Part shown: positions 10,128 to 20,082 of the stretch, piece by piece
How the letters are laid out: every line of letters starts with the position of its first letter
Numbering within the stretch: position 1 is the stretch's first letter
The notes under the pieces: model-generated
The model's input: the letters and a program-made list of their open reading frames with translations, nothing else
Databases searched by the model: none
What the model was told of the DNA's origin: nothing
NCBI RefSeq assembly: GCF_027286325.1
Contig: NZ_CP114589.1
Location: 496,001 to 560,000 of the forward strand
Source: Salinivibrio kushneri
GTDB lineage: Bacteria > Pseudomonadota > Gammaproteobacteria > Enterobacterales > Vibrionaceae
DNA: 64,000 nucleotides
Direction: 5' to 3'
Program-made: the position numbers and the translations under genes

Positions 10128-10326
10128 ATAACGTGTCTGCGATGTAATGCCTTGTATGCAGGGTATTAACGACGTAGATATGAGGTCTAAAACCACCATG
10201 ACATCTTGGGGTTAGACCGATATAGTTAAGCAGTGAGGTGATAAACGTCACGGCACTGTTTGTCGCTACGCGTGGTGGCGATGGATCGATAAACCACGAG
10301 CGTGTTAATGATGAGTTGCCTCTGTC

Positions 10327-11787
10327 ATGATTAACTTTAAAAATACCCTGCGTCTGCTTGGCATGCCTATTTTATGGATGGGTGTTGTCCAATTTGTTTT
10401 TGGACTCTTGTCGCTGTTTTTGTTTCGCGATGGGGTTTCAAAGCACTTCTTTTATCCTTCCTTGCTAATGATGATTTCATCATTGGCTATCTCGTGGCTT
10501 TTTCGGCAAAGCAAACTCAATCAGGTCACCTTTCGTGATGCCTTGTTGTTTTCGACCCTGACTTGGGTGTTAGTGGGCCTGCTGGGCGGTATCCCGATAG
10601 AGCTGGTCACCGGGGTCAACTTTACCGATGCCACGTTTGAGTCGATCAGTGCGTTGAGTACGGCGGGGGCCACTATTTTGAGTGGCCTGGATAATATGCC
10701 TGCTTCATTCCTGCTCTATCGCCAGTTTTTACAATGGATGGGGGGACTTGGCGTGGTGATCTTTGTGGTCGCGGTCTTGCCGATGCTCAACGTGGGTGGC
10801 ATGCGGCTATTAAAAGCGGAAACGCCTGGACCAATCAAAGACGAAAAACTCTCTCCTCGAATATCAAAAACGGCGCACTATTTGTGGGGGGTATACATGG
10901 TGATCACCATCGTATGTGCTCTGGCCTATTATGTGGCGGGAATGAGCGCGTACGATGCGATAGCACATAGTTTTTCTACCGTCTCAACCGGTGGGTTCTC
11001 CACCCACGATGCCAGTATGTGGCACTTTCAAAGCCATCTTATCTTAATGATTTCTAATGTCTTTATGTTGTTAGGGGCGATCAACTTTGGCTTGCACTTT
11101 CGTATTTTCCGTCTCGGGTGGCGCGGCCTAAAGCTCTATTTTGATGACGAAGAATCACGGGTGTTTTTGATTGTGGTGGCGTGCCTGTCTCTGATGTTGG
11201 GCTTTTACTTATTCGGCGAAGCCCGTTATGAGTCGCTTTGGGTATCATTAAGTTTTGCAGCGTTCCATGTGGTTTCTTTTATTACCAGTACTGGTTTTGG
11301 CGCGGCGGATTTAAGCTCGTGGCCAGCGGCCACCGCTTTATTTTTAGTTTTTTGTGCCTATCTGGGTGGCTGCTCAGGGTCAACGGCGGGCGGCAATAAA
11401 ATTATTCGCGATATTGTTACCTTTAAAATTATTCGTCGCCAATTACACCAACTCGTGCACCCTTCAGCGATCATCCCCATCCGCTATCAAGATAAGGTGG
11501 TTTCGAACGATGTCACCCAAGCGGTAATGGCATTTATGTCGCTAGCCGCGTTGACCACCGGTGCATTCACCTTGTTGATGATGATGACTGGGTTGGATTT
11601 TTGGTCGGCATTTACCGCTGTGGTCGCATGTATCAATGTGCTTGGGCCAGGTTTTGGTGAAGTAGGTAGTAACTTCCAGCCGGTGACAGACACTGGGATT
11701 TGGATCCTAAATGTTGCCATGATACTGGGGCGTTTGGAGTACTTCACCGTACTGGCGCTGTTTATGCCGCATTTTTGGCGTTGGTAA
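10327..11787 (+). CDS. trkH: Trk potassium uptake system, membrane subunit TrkH
   Basis: This is the inner-membrane potassium-translocating subunit that works with the cytoplasmic NAD/ATP-binding protein TrkA, which is not in the window. At 486 residues it matches TrkH (about 483). The four selectivity-filter loops of the SKT fold are visible, each with its glycine: ALSTAGATIL, TVSTGGFSTHD, TSTGFGAADL and LGPGFGEVGS. The region CSGSTAGGNKIIRD lies before the last membrane hairpin. The C terminus ends FMPHFWRW as in TrkH. The stop codon directly abuts the stop of the convergent decarboxylase gene with no spacer. The ribosome-binding site is weak. Confidence 0.94.
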   Translation: MINFKNTLRLLGMPILWMGVVQFVFGLLSLFLFRDGVSKHFFYPSLLMMISSLAISWLFRQSKLNQVTFRDALLFSTLTWVLVGLLGGIPIELVTGVNFTDATFESISALSTAGATILSGLDNMPASFLLYRQFLQWMGGLGVVIFVVAVLPMLNVGGMRLLKAETPGPIKDEKLSPRISKTAHYLWGVYMVITIVCALAYYVAGMSAYDAIAHSFSTVSTGGFSTHDASMWHFQSHLILMISNVFMLLGAINFGLHFRIFRLGWRGLKLYFDDEESRVFLIVVACLSLMLGFYLFGEARYESLWVSLSFAAFHVVSFITSTGFGAADLSSWPAATALFLVFCAYLGGCSGSTAGGNKIIRDIVTFKIIRRQLHQLVHPSAIIPIRYQDKVVSNDVTQAVMAFMSLAALTTGAFTLLMMMTGLDFWSAFTAVVACINVLGPGFGEVGSNFQPVTDTGIWILNVAMILGRLEYFTVLALFMPHFWRW

Positions 11788-13455
11788 CTAGACCAATTGC
11801 TCTGCGTGTTCAGGGCTTAGTGAAACGACAAACTCATCAATGTGTGGGTAACGCGTGTACGGATTTAAAAACACCGCTTTTTCCCCAGGAATAAATAGGC
11901 ATTGGCCATTAGGGTCAAACTCCGTGTGTGCAATGGACTCAACCCAATTGGTTTTTAACTTCTTGCCTTGGCGCTCGAGAAAGTGTTGGCGGTGAAACAG
12001 GCTATGTTGAGTAATGCTGTCAATACGCGCGCCAACTTGATGCAGTGTTTGTTCTTGTTGGAACATCGCAGCCACATCGAGTGTCGGTGACGGCTGGTAG
12101 AGGCGAAACGCTACCGTGGGCCCCAGGTTATCACCAGCGACGACCTTGCAATGAGGGAGGGCGTCTAGGTGTGCTTTTAAATACTCGGCATTTTGCAGGC
12201 TGTGCGCAATCATGGTCTGATAACCACGTTTGCCCAACATATTGAGGGCGCAATAACTCCCATAGGCGCCTGCTGCGCCACGTGAGCATTCTATTGTCGA
12301 CTGTAAATGCGTTTGTTGTGTTTTGCTGGTTTCAAAATAAGAAAAGTAATGCGGATCTTGCTTAAGGTGCTCCATGTCCGTTTGCTGTTTGAACATCACT
12401 AGGCTGGCGGTATAGGGCACAAACCCCCACTTTTGAAAATCGATAGTGATGGAATCGGCAAAGCGTAGCCCGCGAATGCGCGGTATTAATGCTTGCAGTT
12501 TGTTCAGCGTCGCGGTGTTGATGCCTATGGGGTTGGCGGCGAAATCATAATCGTTGAACATCACTAGTGGCCACCCGACTGCCGCATCAACATGAATATG
12601 TGGTTTTACTGACGTGTTAAAGCGCTGACAGGCTCGTGTCGTGATCTGATACACGCGTTCAATATCGTCAATGGCAAAGGTATCTGTGGTGCCAAAGGTC
12701 AGCAAAATGGTAGGCACCGGCATCTTTTCTGCTAAACAATGATTGAGCGAATAGGCAAAGTCATCCAAGTCAAGCCGGTTGTTGGCATCCACTTTTATAC
12801 GCAATACCTGGTTGGGGATATCTGTGCCCAATAAACCGAGGTTGGTCATATTAGAATAGTGACCGGCGAGGGAGTTAATCATGCGAAAGTCTTGTCCTTG
12901 CAACCCCCGCTGGCCTGATAGCGGGAACTGCTTCCTTAAGCCCATCAAATAGCCGTACAAATTGCCGAACGTCCCACCTTGGGTGAAGATCCCGGTTGCT
13001 TGGTCAGGATCATAGCCAATTAAATTAGCGACTTGACGTACGAGTGTTTTTTCTAGCTCAACTGACATCCCCGCGTATTCGCTATACACGAGATTAGGGT
13101 TCGCCATAGTAGCAAGGAGAGCCCCATGTATCGCGGGATCGCACGGGGCGGTGATCACGTTTTCTACCGCGCGAGGTGATGTCCAATCTTTGGAGTAGGT
13201 GGCGGCTTGCAGTGCCAGATGAGGCAGTGTCTTGGCGCTAATATCACTTTGTTCGGGAATATGCGTTTGTTGATTAAATTGACTCGCCGCGTCGGCCACG
13301 GCAGGATGCATGCCGTTCTCCAGCCAATGAGCCAGCTCTGGCGTCCGGTAGACAGGCCAACGATCAGGGTCTCGATTGAAAAAATGCTGACGAATGGTTT
13401 GGTATTGTTGTGCAAACGTTGCGGTTAAAGCGTGTGCTGGAAAAGAACGAGACAT
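11788..13455 (-). CDS. Group II PLP-dependent amino acid decarboxylase, substrate unknown
   Basis: This pyridoxal-phosphate enzyme is related to glutamate and aromatic amino acid decarboxylases. I chose the ATG at 13455 (555 residues), preceded by GAGGG; the longer open frame has no recognisable protein before it. PLP-fold signatures are FTQGGTFGNLYG, the cofactor-contacting HVDAAVGWPLV, and the Schiff-base lysine in DSITIDFQKWGFVPYTAS. It resembles the putative glutamate decarboxylases annotated in vibrios, but the N terminus does not look like PanP (aspartate decarboxylase) or enteric GadB, so the substrate is open. A chemoreceptor gene with a partial amino-acid-binding motif lies upstream on the same strand, 166 bases away. 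Confidence 0.85.
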   Translation of the reverse strand: MSRSFPAHALTATFAQQYQTIRQHFFNRDPDRWPVYRTPELAHWLENGMHPAVADAASQFNQQTHIPEQSDISAKTLPHLALQAATYSKDWTSPRAVENVITAPCDPAIHGALLATMANPNLVYSEYAGMSVELEKTLVRQVANLIGYDPDQATGIFTQGGTFGNLYGYLMGLRKQFPLSGQRGLQGQDFRMINSLAGHYSNMTNLGLLGTDIPNQVLRIKVDANNRLDLDDFAYSLNHCLAEKMPVPTILLTFGTTDTFAIDDIERVYQITTRACQRFNTSVKPHIHVDAAVGWPLVMFNDYDFAANPIGINTATLNKLQALIPRIRGLRFADSITIDFQKWGFVPYTASLVMFKQQTDMEHLKQDPHYFSYFETSKTQQTHLQSTIECSRGAAGAYGSYCALNMLGKRGYQTMIAHSLQNAEYLKAHLDALPHCKVVAGDNLGPTVAFRLYQPSPTLDVAAMFQQEQTLHQVGARIDSITQHSLFHRQHFLERQGKKLKTNWVESIAHTEFDPNGQCLFIPGEKAVFLNPYTRYPHIDEFVVSLSPEHAEQLV

Positions 13456-13621
13456 AGGTACAACCCTCGCCAATAGAGAGCAGGCAGTCGCGCACTGCCT
13501 GATCGGGTGGAACGTCAGCCATAGTGGGTCAGCTGAGTGCTGAGCTTCGTGTGGCTTCGCACGGGGTATGACGCCGCTGATTTGCAACGCCAACCCCGCT
13601 GAGCAATATGGCTTTGGTGAC

Positions 13622-15532
13622 TTATTGCAACTTAAAGTTATGAACCATGCGGTCCAGCTCTTCGTTCGAGTGAGTCAGCGACTTGGTGGCCGCGGTGGTT
13701 TGATTTCCGCTTTCTACCAGCTTGTTGACCATATCCCGAATCGAGAGCATGTTTTTGCTGAGCTCTTCGGCGACAGAGCTTTGTTGCTCGGTGGCTGTGG
13801 CGATTTGGGTGCTCACATCGTCGATTTCGGTGACAGACGAGCTCATAATGGTCAAGCTGTTAGACACTTCTGAGGTCTTGTCTGCCGTGGTCTGACACTG
13901 TTCTTTGGTCTTCTCCATGGCCTCGACCACACTCGACGTACCATCGAGTAACGCGGTGAGCATCTCCGAAATTTCGGTGGTGCTGCTTTGCGTGCGAGCA
14001 GCGAGGGCGCGTACTTCATCGGCAACCACCGCAAAACCTCGGCCTTGCTCGCCTGCGCGCGCCGCTTCAATGGCCGCGTTGAGCGCCAGCAAATTCGTTT
14101 GTTCTGAAATTTCGCCAATCACCGTCAGCACGTCACTAATCCGGTTAGCATCTTTGTTCATGCTAGTGATTCGGCCAGACATTTCTTCCACCTCGTCCAC
14201 TAAGGCACTGACCGTGATCACCGCATTGTCGACTACTTTAAGTGATTGATTTGCCTCCTTACTTGCTGAGGCGGTAATACTGTTCGATTGGGAAACGTTC
14301 TCTGCAATGTTTCTTGCGCTCTCACTCATTTGAGTGATTGCCGTGACAACTTGCTCGGTTTCAGCTGAGTGAGCATCCAGTACGGACTCATTTTCGCTGG
14401 TGGTTTGTGACAGCTGGCTAATATTGGCTGAAATGGCTTGGCTGGACTCGGCGACGTTCAGCATCATGCTTTGTAAATTTTCAACAAAGCGGTTGAAGCC
14501 ATCACTGATTTGCGCCAAGTCATCATTGCCGTTCACATCGAGACGAGCGGTCAAATCCCCTTCGCCACGCGACAGATCCAGGACCGCTTCTTTGAGTTTG
14601 AGTAAGGGGCGATACGAAAATTGAATAATCGCATAAATGGCACCCAGACTGACGATGAGCAGTATCACGCCTGTCGCGACAGAATCGATTTGTGCATCAC
14701 GAACCCCGGCCAATGCGGTTTGTTGGTCGACAAAGACCATCAGGGTCCAATATCTGTCTTCGGTTAAGTTCACGCGTTGGAAATAGCCATCAAATTGAAT
14801 GCCCATGTAGGGGAAAGTAAGGTGTCCTTGCTCGTTACTACGGAACATGCTTTCCATTTGTGAAAAATTGGGACTAATTTGAGACGGAGTTTTACCGATA
14901 TCATTGGGGTCGTCACTGGCAAAAAACACCGCGTTTTGATCCGTCAATGTAGCGGCCCCACCGGCAAAGCGCATGTCACTGACTTGAGTGATGACATTTT
15001 CCAAGGGAATATCACCGAGGAGTGCCCCGATAAACTGGCCGTTTTCAAATACAGGCGCCACGGCGCTGATCACTTTTCCTCCCGTCACCTTGTCCGTATA
15101 AATTTCAGTTAAATGAATGGATTGATCGGATTTAACTGTGCGGTACCAGTCTCGATTTCGGAAGTTGTACTCGTCGGTCGTGACGCCATCTCCACTGTGG
15201 TTAGACATGTACGACGCACCGTTTTCGTAGGTCATGATCACATTGGCAATACCAGCGGTATCCGCAAGCATGCGTACCTGCGCCACATTCTCTTGGCCGT
15301 TGAGATCTGTTGAAAAGTGGCTGGCACCTTGCTCTACCGCCGTAAGTTGAGACTGAACCAGCTGCTCTAGCTCCGTCACATGGTGGTCAAGCTTGTTTTG
15401 TGTTTGGGTGACGAGTGCCTCGACCATCCGATCACGCAGTGACAATGCGTTAATCGAACCGAGAACCACCAAAGAGAGGGTGACGAGCAGTCCTACCCCC
15501 CAAATAATGCGAGATTTAAACCCTAAGGTCAT
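13622..15532 (-). CDS. Methyl-accepting chemotaxis protein with dCache domain, probable amino acid sensor
   Basis: This transmembrane chemoreceptor signals to CheA/CheW and controls swimming. The 636-residue product has an N-terminal membrane helix (about 9-29), a periplasmic dCache_1 domain to about residue 275, a second membrane helix, HAMP, and a cytoplasmic signalling hairpin whose tip reads [20 protein letters not shown]. The ligand domain has Y122, R127, W129 and Y130 in the spacing Y-x4-R-x-W-Y, and D174, matching five of six positions of the published amino-acid-binding dCache motif; the second position after Y130 is T rather than D. The C terminus lacks a CheR-docking pentapeptide. 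AAGGGG precedes the ATG. Confidence 0.93.
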   Translation of the reverse strand: MTLGFKSRIIWGVGLLVTLSLVVLGSINALSLRDRMVEALVTQTQNKLDHHVTELEQLVQSQLTAVEQGASHFSTDLNGQENVAQVRMLADTAGIANVIMTYENGASYMSNHSGDGVTTDEYNFRNRDWYRTVKSDQSIHLTEIYTDKVTGGKVISAVAPVFENGQFIGALLGDIPLENVITQVSDMRFAGGAATLTDQNAVFFASDDPNDIGKTPSQISPNFSQMESMFRSNEQGHLTFPYMGIQFDGYFQRVNLTEDRYWTLMVFVDQQTALAGVRDAQIDSVATGVILLIVSLGAIYAIIQFSYRPLLKLKEAVLDLSRGEGDLTARLDVNGNDDLAQISDGFNRFVENLQSMMLNVAESSQAISANISQLSQTTSENESVLDAHSAETEQVVTAITQMSESARNIAENVSQSNSITASASKEANQSLKVVDNAVITVSALVDEVEEMSGRITSMNKDANRISDVLTVIGEISEQTNLLALNAAIEAARAGEQGRGFAVVADEVRALAARTQSSTTEISEMLTALLDGTSSVVEAMEKTKEQCQTTADKTSEVSNSLTIMSSSVTEIDDVSTQIATATEQQSSVAEELSKNMLSIRDMVNKLVESGNQTTAATKSLTHSNEELDRMVHNFKLQ

Positions 15533-16036
15533 AGTGATTACCCCTTACAGAGTGCGTGTTTGCTTGTCTAAAAAGTAAGGGTGCTTCCTGTGCTTGGTGA
15601 GCGTATGTTGTCCGCTTTTTTATGCGGCTTTTTGTGTTGCCCATCAAGGAGTCACCCAGCCAACGTTTATTTGAAATTAGTGCAGATGTAACTTTTATAC
15701 CAAATAAGAAAGACTTTTTGATAAGAGTAACAATAGAGGGGGAGTACGTTTTTCGCTAGGTGAGAAGATGAAAAATGTATAACAATTTGGCGCGTTTCGA
15801 ATGAAGGAATTGTTAGGAAATTAAGACAGAGCGTTGGGTTTTAAACGCGCGTGTAAGATGCTCACTTATCTAAGCGCTTTATTTTTAGTACTTATCACCA
15901 GCGAGTGAAATAAAAACAAACAGTGGCAAGGTGTCGAGATGCATGAAAGGATGGCGTGATGATGTCCGCGATAAAAACCGTGTGGCGTACGCTGACTGAC
16001 AGGTTCCAGCACCGGTACCAAGGTGCTGGTGAAACC
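15533..16036. other. Gene-free stretch between chemoreceptor and DUF3283 gene
   Basis: This 504-base region must contain the chemoreceptor promoter on the minus strand. It includes an A/T-rich block at about 15680-15800. I found no convincing coding frame, RNA gene, repeat or binding site apart from the hairpin at its right edge. Confidence 0.5.
16006..16029 (-). terminator. Hairpin downstream of the DUF3283 gene
   Basis: CCAGCACC and GGTGCTGG form an eight-pair stem around an eight-base loop, just past the stop codon of the DUF3283 gene on the minus strand. There is no T-run, so it may protect the transcript end rather than terminate by itself. Confidence 0.5.
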
Positions 16037-16270
16037 TTATTCGGGGGCGGTGGCCTCTGGGATGATAAAGGCCTCAGGTTGTGCTCGGTATTTTTCTACA
16101 CTGGCGAGGTACACCTCGCGTTGCCAGTCGACTAAGGCGCTGGCTTCGTCTTGGTAAAGGCTTTGTGGCGCTTGGTTGTTTACTACCTTCCATACGGCGT
16201 AGGCAGCTTGCTTATCGAGTTCAATTTTTTGTTTCTCGTCGGCAGGTAGATTTGCCAAGTTGACGTCCAT
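16037..16270 (-). CDS. DUF3283 family small protein
   Basis: This is a 77-residue soluble protein of unknown function from a family I know mainly from vibrios. The start is the ATG at 16270, giving MDVNLANLPADEKQKIELDK at the N terminus, which matches the conserved beginning of DUF3283 proteins; residues upstream in the longer frame are not family-like. AAGAGA stands before that ATG. The rest is charged and probably helical (QAAYAVWKVV, WQREVYLASVEKYR). No signal or membrane segment is seen. Neighbours give no functional clue. Confidence 0.82.
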   Translation of the reverse strand: MDVNLANLPADEKQKIELDKQAAYAVWKVVNNQAPQSLYQDEASALVDWQREVYLASVEKYRAQPEAFIIPEATAPE

Positions 16271-16419
16271 AGCACATCTCTTATCTGAACAGGGCACACG
16301 GATCCTAACCGAGCCGCGCGATTCCAGCAAGATTTACTCGCCGTTTACCCGGCGCTGACATTGTGGAGTAATGGGTTGCTAGGCTAGTGGCTTTTAAACG
16401 ATAGCCAATGGAAACCGTG

Positions 16420-16797
16420 ATGACGTTTAATGACCAAGACAGACAGGCTTTGTACGAAACATGGATGTCTTATAAAGCCAAAGCTCGGATTACCCAGATA
16501 GAAATGGCAAAAAAGTTAGAGATCAGCCACCTTAGCTTTTCTCGGTGTATTCACGGTGACGCCGTCCTTGATAGCCGATTTGTGTTTGCGTTTTGTCAGG
16601 CGATGGGCGTTGAGCCGAACAAGGTTCTCCCCAGCTTGCGCGACCGCGAGCAGATTGATCAAGATGTCTTGGTCACCAGCAAGGTGATTGTCGATGGAGC
16701 TATTGAAGCGGTGCACTATGAAGGAAGCACGGTGATTATTGAGTATCGTAAGCCGCTTGCGCCTTCAGCCAGTGCGGCGCTTGAACGGGTTTCGTGA
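16420..16797 (+). CDS. Small helix-turn-helix regulator (Cro/XRE-like)
   Basis: This is a 125-residue probable DNA-binding protein. The ATG at 16420 is preferred because GGAA precedes it at proper spacing; an upstream ATG at 16408 would add four residues. The N-terminal 60 residues contain an XRE-like helix-turn-helix (ITQIEMAKKLEISHLSFSRCIHG), followed by AFCQAMGVEPNKVLPSLRD. The C-terminal half holds beta-rich stretches (KVIVDGAIEAVHYEGSTVII) and may be a small dimerisation or ligand part. Its 3' end overlaps the convergent DUF1289 gene by 33 bases. Targets are unknown. Confidence 0.72.
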   Translation: MTFNDQDRQALYETWMSYKAKARITQIEMAKKLEISHLSFSRCIHGDAVLDSRFVFAFCQAMGVEPNKVLPSLRDREQIDQDVLVTSKVIVDGAIEAVHYEGSTVIIEYRKPLAPSASAALERVS

Positions 16798-16971
16798 GCG
16801 GCGAGGCGGCTCAGTAGAGCAAGGATCAGGTCGATTTGCTAGCTCTAACATAATCGTTTCGCGCTCGTTGTCTGTCATCTTTCCCCAGTGAACAATTTCG
16901 TCAAGCGTGCGTTTGCAACCGACGCAAATGTCTTCTTCGCGCCGACAGTGACCAATGCAAGGTGTTAACAC
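16765..16971 (-). CDS. DUF1289 family cysteine-rich small protein
   Basis: This 68-residue protein has the DUF1289 pattern: TPCIGHCRREEDICVGCKRT near the N terminus, with four cysteines suited to bind a metal, then the conserved WGKMTDNER segment. Molecular function is unknown. The start is a GTG at 16971 with an excellent ribosome site (GAGGAGG) six bases before it. The 3' end overlaps the tail of the convergent HTH gene. The C-terminal tail is basic and low-complexity (PPRRSRNPFKRRTG). Confidence 0.85.
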   Translation of the reverse strand: MLTPCIGHCRREEDICVGCKRTLDEIVHWGKMTDNERETIMLELANRPDPCSTEPPRRSRNPFKRRTG

Positions 16972-17061
16972 GCGACCTCCTCAAAACGACCAAAACCGCA
17001 GACAGGCAGCTAACAAACTGCCTGTCTGACTCGAACGTGACGCGCTAGTATAGCGATTCTG

Positions 17062-17730
17062 CTATCGCGTCACCATACCACGTACCTGCTTTGCACGTTC
17101 ATCATCCGTGGCTTCTTTAGGTGCGGGAGTGATTAAGGCTTTTTGACAAGCAGGACGTGCCGCGAGTTTATCTAGCCACGCTTGTAGCGCGTCTAATCCG
17201 CTAACATCGACACCGCTCCATTCATGGATCCTAGCCCAGGGCCAGGTTGCCATATCGGCAATGGTATAGCTATCTCCTGCCAAGTAAGGGTGCTGTTGCA
17301 GTTGCTTATCGACCACTTCAAGGAGGCGGCGGCCTTCTTTTTGATAGCGTTCAATGGCAGCGGGGATCTTCTCTGGGAAATAGCGGTAGAAGACATTGGC
17401 TTGCCCCATCATTGGCCCCACGCCCCCCATTTGGAACATTAGCCACTGAATCGCTTGTGAGCGCGCCTTGGGATCGCTGGGTAAGAATTGCCCCGTTTTT
17501 TCTGCGAGATACAACAAAATCGCCCCTGACTCAAAAACCGGAAAATCGCCATTGGCTTTATCGACAATCGCAGGAATGCGGCCATTGGGGTTGATGGCTA
17601 AAAAGTCGGGCTGTTTTTGCTCATTGGCCATTAAATCAACGCTGTGTAGTTGATAATCCAGCCCCATTTCTTCTAGTGCAATGGCGACTTTCTGGCCGTT
17701 AGGTGTGGCGGCAGAATAAAATTCAATCAT
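17062..17730 (-). CDS. Glutathione S-transferase family protein (YfcG-like)
   Basis: This 222-residue cytoplasmic protein has an N-terminal thioredoxin-like domain and a C-terminal helical domain. The start [20 protein letters not shown], with the TPNG turn, and the [10 protein letters not shown] cis-proline segment resemble the YfcG/Ure2-like class, whose members reduce disulfides using glutathione. The C-terminal part has [16 protein letters not shown], the usual GST core motif. AGGAG precedes the ATG. No operon partner: 141 bases separate it from the kinase gene on the same strand. Substrate cannot be deduced. Confidence 0.88.
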   Translation of the reverse strand: MIEFYSAATPNGQKVAIALEEMGLDYQLHSVDLMANEQKQPDFLAINPNGRIPAIVDKANGDFPVFESGAILLYLAEKTGQFLPSDPKARSQAIQWLMFQMGGVGPMMGQANVFYRYFPEKIPAAIERYQKEGRRLLEVVDKQLQQHPYLAGDSYTIADMATWPWARIHEWSGVDVSGLDALQAWLDKLAARPACQKALITPAPKEATDDERAKQVRGMVTR

Positions 17731-17761
17731 ATTGGCTCCTTGCTCGGGGCGTCACGCTATA

Positions 17762-17795
17762 TGTGACCCAATGAAAAGTGTGACCCCATGAAAAG
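17762..17795. repeat. 17-base tandem duplication
   Basis: TGTGACCCAATGAAAAG is followed directly by TGTGACCCCATGAAAAG: two copies of 17 bases with one mismatch, in the spacer between the GST and kinase genes. It is too short and too few in number to be a CRISPR. It may be a local slippage duplication. Confidence 0.7.
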
Positions 17796-17871
17796 TACGG
17801 GCCCTTATCAGTGTCGGGCACCATTAATCAGTATTGGGGTCAATGTGGTTGAGATCAATCAGTGTGATTAA

Positions 17872-20082
17872 CTACGTATGAGGCCATATAAGTGACAGTG
17901 TCACTCCATCTTGCTGTGGCCGATTATCAGCGACAAGATCGGCTTGATGAAAGTCAGCAATCAGCCGTGCGATATACAGCCCTAAGCCAAGGTGAGGTTT
18001 GTCTGCGCTGTGGCCTTCAGGGCGGACACTGACCATAGAGTTAAACAGTTGCTCGCGCATATGTTCGGGGAGCAATGGACCGTGATTGCTTACTGTCATG
18101 GCTGCCTGATGGGCATCTTGTGACAGCGTCAGTGAGATAGGCGCGGTCCCATCATCAAACTCCACGGCGTTGGACACAAGCTTGTCTAGCAACTGCGCAA
18201 GGTAGTCGGGAACCCCCAACACTTCTACAGTGTGATGGGGAAGGCTTAAGGTAAAAGCCTTATCTGGATAAGCGAATTGGTAGCCTTGGGTACACCCTTC
18301 CAGCAAGGCATTGAGATTGACCGTTTCCTTGTCAGCATTATCAAAGCTCTGCTCTAGGCGTGTGGCTTCGGTTAACGTCGACAAAATCCCCGCGAGACGA
18401 TGAACCCCATCTTGCGCGCGATTAATGTAGGTCAATTGCTCTGGGTTTTCCTGCGTGTAGGCCATATTCTCGAGCGAGGAGCGAACCACCGCAATCGGCG
18501 TACGTAGCTCGTGGGATAACCGCGAGCTCATGGCTTCCAAATAGTGGTTATAGCCGGCAATTCGGCTGACCATATCAGCCATAGTGCGTGACAGCCGACC
18601 AATCTCATCATGGCTATGCGTGGTGGTGATGTGCCCTGTGACCCGGCCTTGGCTATCGATTGCATGATCGGCCTCGTGCTGGAGGCGGCGTAAACGCTTG
18701 GCGATATGGGATCCAAATAAGAGCAGTAACAGCACGCCAGTGCAAATCACTGCAAGCATGACTGAAAAGAGGGTTTCCAATGCGTCATTACGTAAACTGC
18801 GAATGCCGTTGGTGGTCTCTTCGACGATCACCGCACCGGCGACATGGTCGTCGAGCCAGATTGGGTAGGCAGCCGATAAGATCATCGCTTGGTTATCGTC
18901 CGAACTGCGCCAACCCGCATAAGGCCGTCCTTGCAACGCTTGCTGTGCCTGGACACCCTGGTAAATAGAGGCTTGCTGCATGGCGTCGATGAAGTGATCG
19001 GGTGGTGTCACGAGTAAGCGGTCATACCAGGGGCGTAGCAGTGTATCAGTTATCCAGGGGATCAAACCCTCTGATTGGTGTGAAGGTGACTGAGGTTGCC
19101 AAACGCCATTAGAGGTTTGAATATCGCCATCCTTGGCGAGCACGCGACTGTGCTTGTCGACGACCCAAACCCGTGACGCATCGTTATTCATTCGTTCAAC
19201 CAGAGATTGGATTGCGGCAGAGGGCATCATAAAGCTGCCAAGTGTCGTGGGCGAGCGCGTTGAAGCACTGCCAATGATGGCGTTGAGTGGCCGCTCGAAA
19301 CCATTGCCGCGATCGTAATAGGCGAGGGCTAATTGCTGACCCACCCATGTTGCCGGAAGTTTCACTTCAATGCTGTAGCCTTGGTCTGTAGTTTGCCATT
19401 TTGCCGCGATGGGTAAAGGCTGAGCGGGGCCTTCGGTCGAGGTCTCATCGGCCAGCTTGGGCAGCCCATTGGCGAGATGAGTAATGTGGGCATTATCGCT
19501 ATTGCGGGCCTGGCTTATCGCGACGCGATAAAACGCCCCCTGGGGTGACGTGAGCGCGATAATCACGTGGTCTTGGCTGGTGATATCCCCCTTTTTCTGG
19601 GCCGGTGTGGGGGTAGCATCGGTGACATTGAGACCGAAATAAACAGAATAGGTATTGCTGCCGGTGAGCACTGACAACGCTAATTGGTCGCTGTGGTAGG
19701 GGCGTTGATTAAAAATCAGGCCATCACGCTGATAGAGGCGCTGATGATGGCGATCGCGCTGCCAATCGTCCAAGTCACCGTCCAAGGTTATCGGGTGATT
19801 GAGGCGAAACGCGTGCAGATCTTTTCCTGGGTCGAGCTGAGAGGGAGTGTCTCGATAGGAAAACAAGCTGGGCCGGTCATTCATTCCCATGGCAAAGGCG
19901 CGTGCGGTGCCCATCAGGGTTTGCTCTTGCCCTTGCCGTAATACGGTTTCCATCTCCCACACATATTGATACCCCAGATAGGGCAGCAGCAGCAAAAAGC
20001 TCGATAGCACCACTATTTTGGTGCGGATCCCAGCTAGATGTTGCCATACGCGACGCGCAAATGGGCGTAACCTAGCGATCAT
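17872..20082 (-). CDS. pdsS: Histidine kinase of the proteobacterial dedicated sortase type
   Basis: This is a 736-residue membrane sensor kinase. It has an N-terminal membrane helix (about 20-40), then a large periplasmic part that begins with a carbohydrate-binding-like segment (HPITLDGDLDDW), a second membrane helix near 440-460, HAMP, HisKA with the phospho-accepting histidine in SHELRTP (about residue 523), and an ATPase domain with LLDKLVSNAVEFDD and LGLGLYIARLIADF. The domain order and periplasmic motif match the PdsS family, named for co-occurrence with a proteobacterial sortase. The start overlaps the regulator stop by four bases (ATGA), so the two are coupled. No sortase is in the window. 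The ligand is unknown. Confidence 0.82.
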   Translation of the reverse strand: MIARLRPFARRVWQHLAGIRTKIVVLSSFLLLLPYLGYQYVWEMETVLRQGQEQTLMGTARAFAMGMNDRPSLFSYRDTPSQLDPGKDLHAFRLNHPITLDGDLDDWQRDRHHQRLYQRDGLIFNQRPYHSDQLALSVLTGSNTYSVYFGLNVTDATPTPAQKKGDITSQDHVIIALTSPQGAFYRVAISQARNSDNAHITHLANGLPKLADETSTEGPAQPLPIAAKWQTTDQGYSIEVKLPATWVGQQLALAYYDRGNGFERPLNAIIGSASTRSPTTLGSFMMPSAAIQSLVERMNNDASRVWVVDKHSRVLAKDGDIQTSNGVWQPQSPSHQSEGLIPWITDTLLRPWYDRLLVTPPDHFIDAMQQASIYQGVQAQQALQGRPYAGWRSSDDNQAMILSAAYPIWLDDHVAGAVIVEETTNGIRSLRNDALETLFSVMLAVICTGVLLLLLFGSHIAKRLRRLQHEADHAIDSQGRVTGHITTTHSHDEIGRLSRTMADMVSRIAGYNHYLEAMSSRLSHELRTPIAVVRSSLENMAYTQENPEQLTYINRAQDGVHRLAGILSTLTEATRLEQSFDNADKETVNLNALLEGCTQGYQFAYPDKAFTLSLPHHTVEVLGVPDYLAQLLDKLVSNAVEFDDGTAPISLTLSQDAHQAAMTVSNHGPLLPEHMREQLFNSMVSVRPEGHSADKPHLGLGLYIARLIADFHQADLVADNRPQQDGVTLSLIWPHT

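Noticed and set aside
11788..13455. PanP-type aspartate decarboxylase
   Set aside because: The N-terminal region does not show the conserved start I associate with PanP; substrate left open.
17762..17795. Direct repeats as a possible CRISPR or operator array
   Set aside because: Only two adjacent copies with no spacer; better explained as a small duplication.
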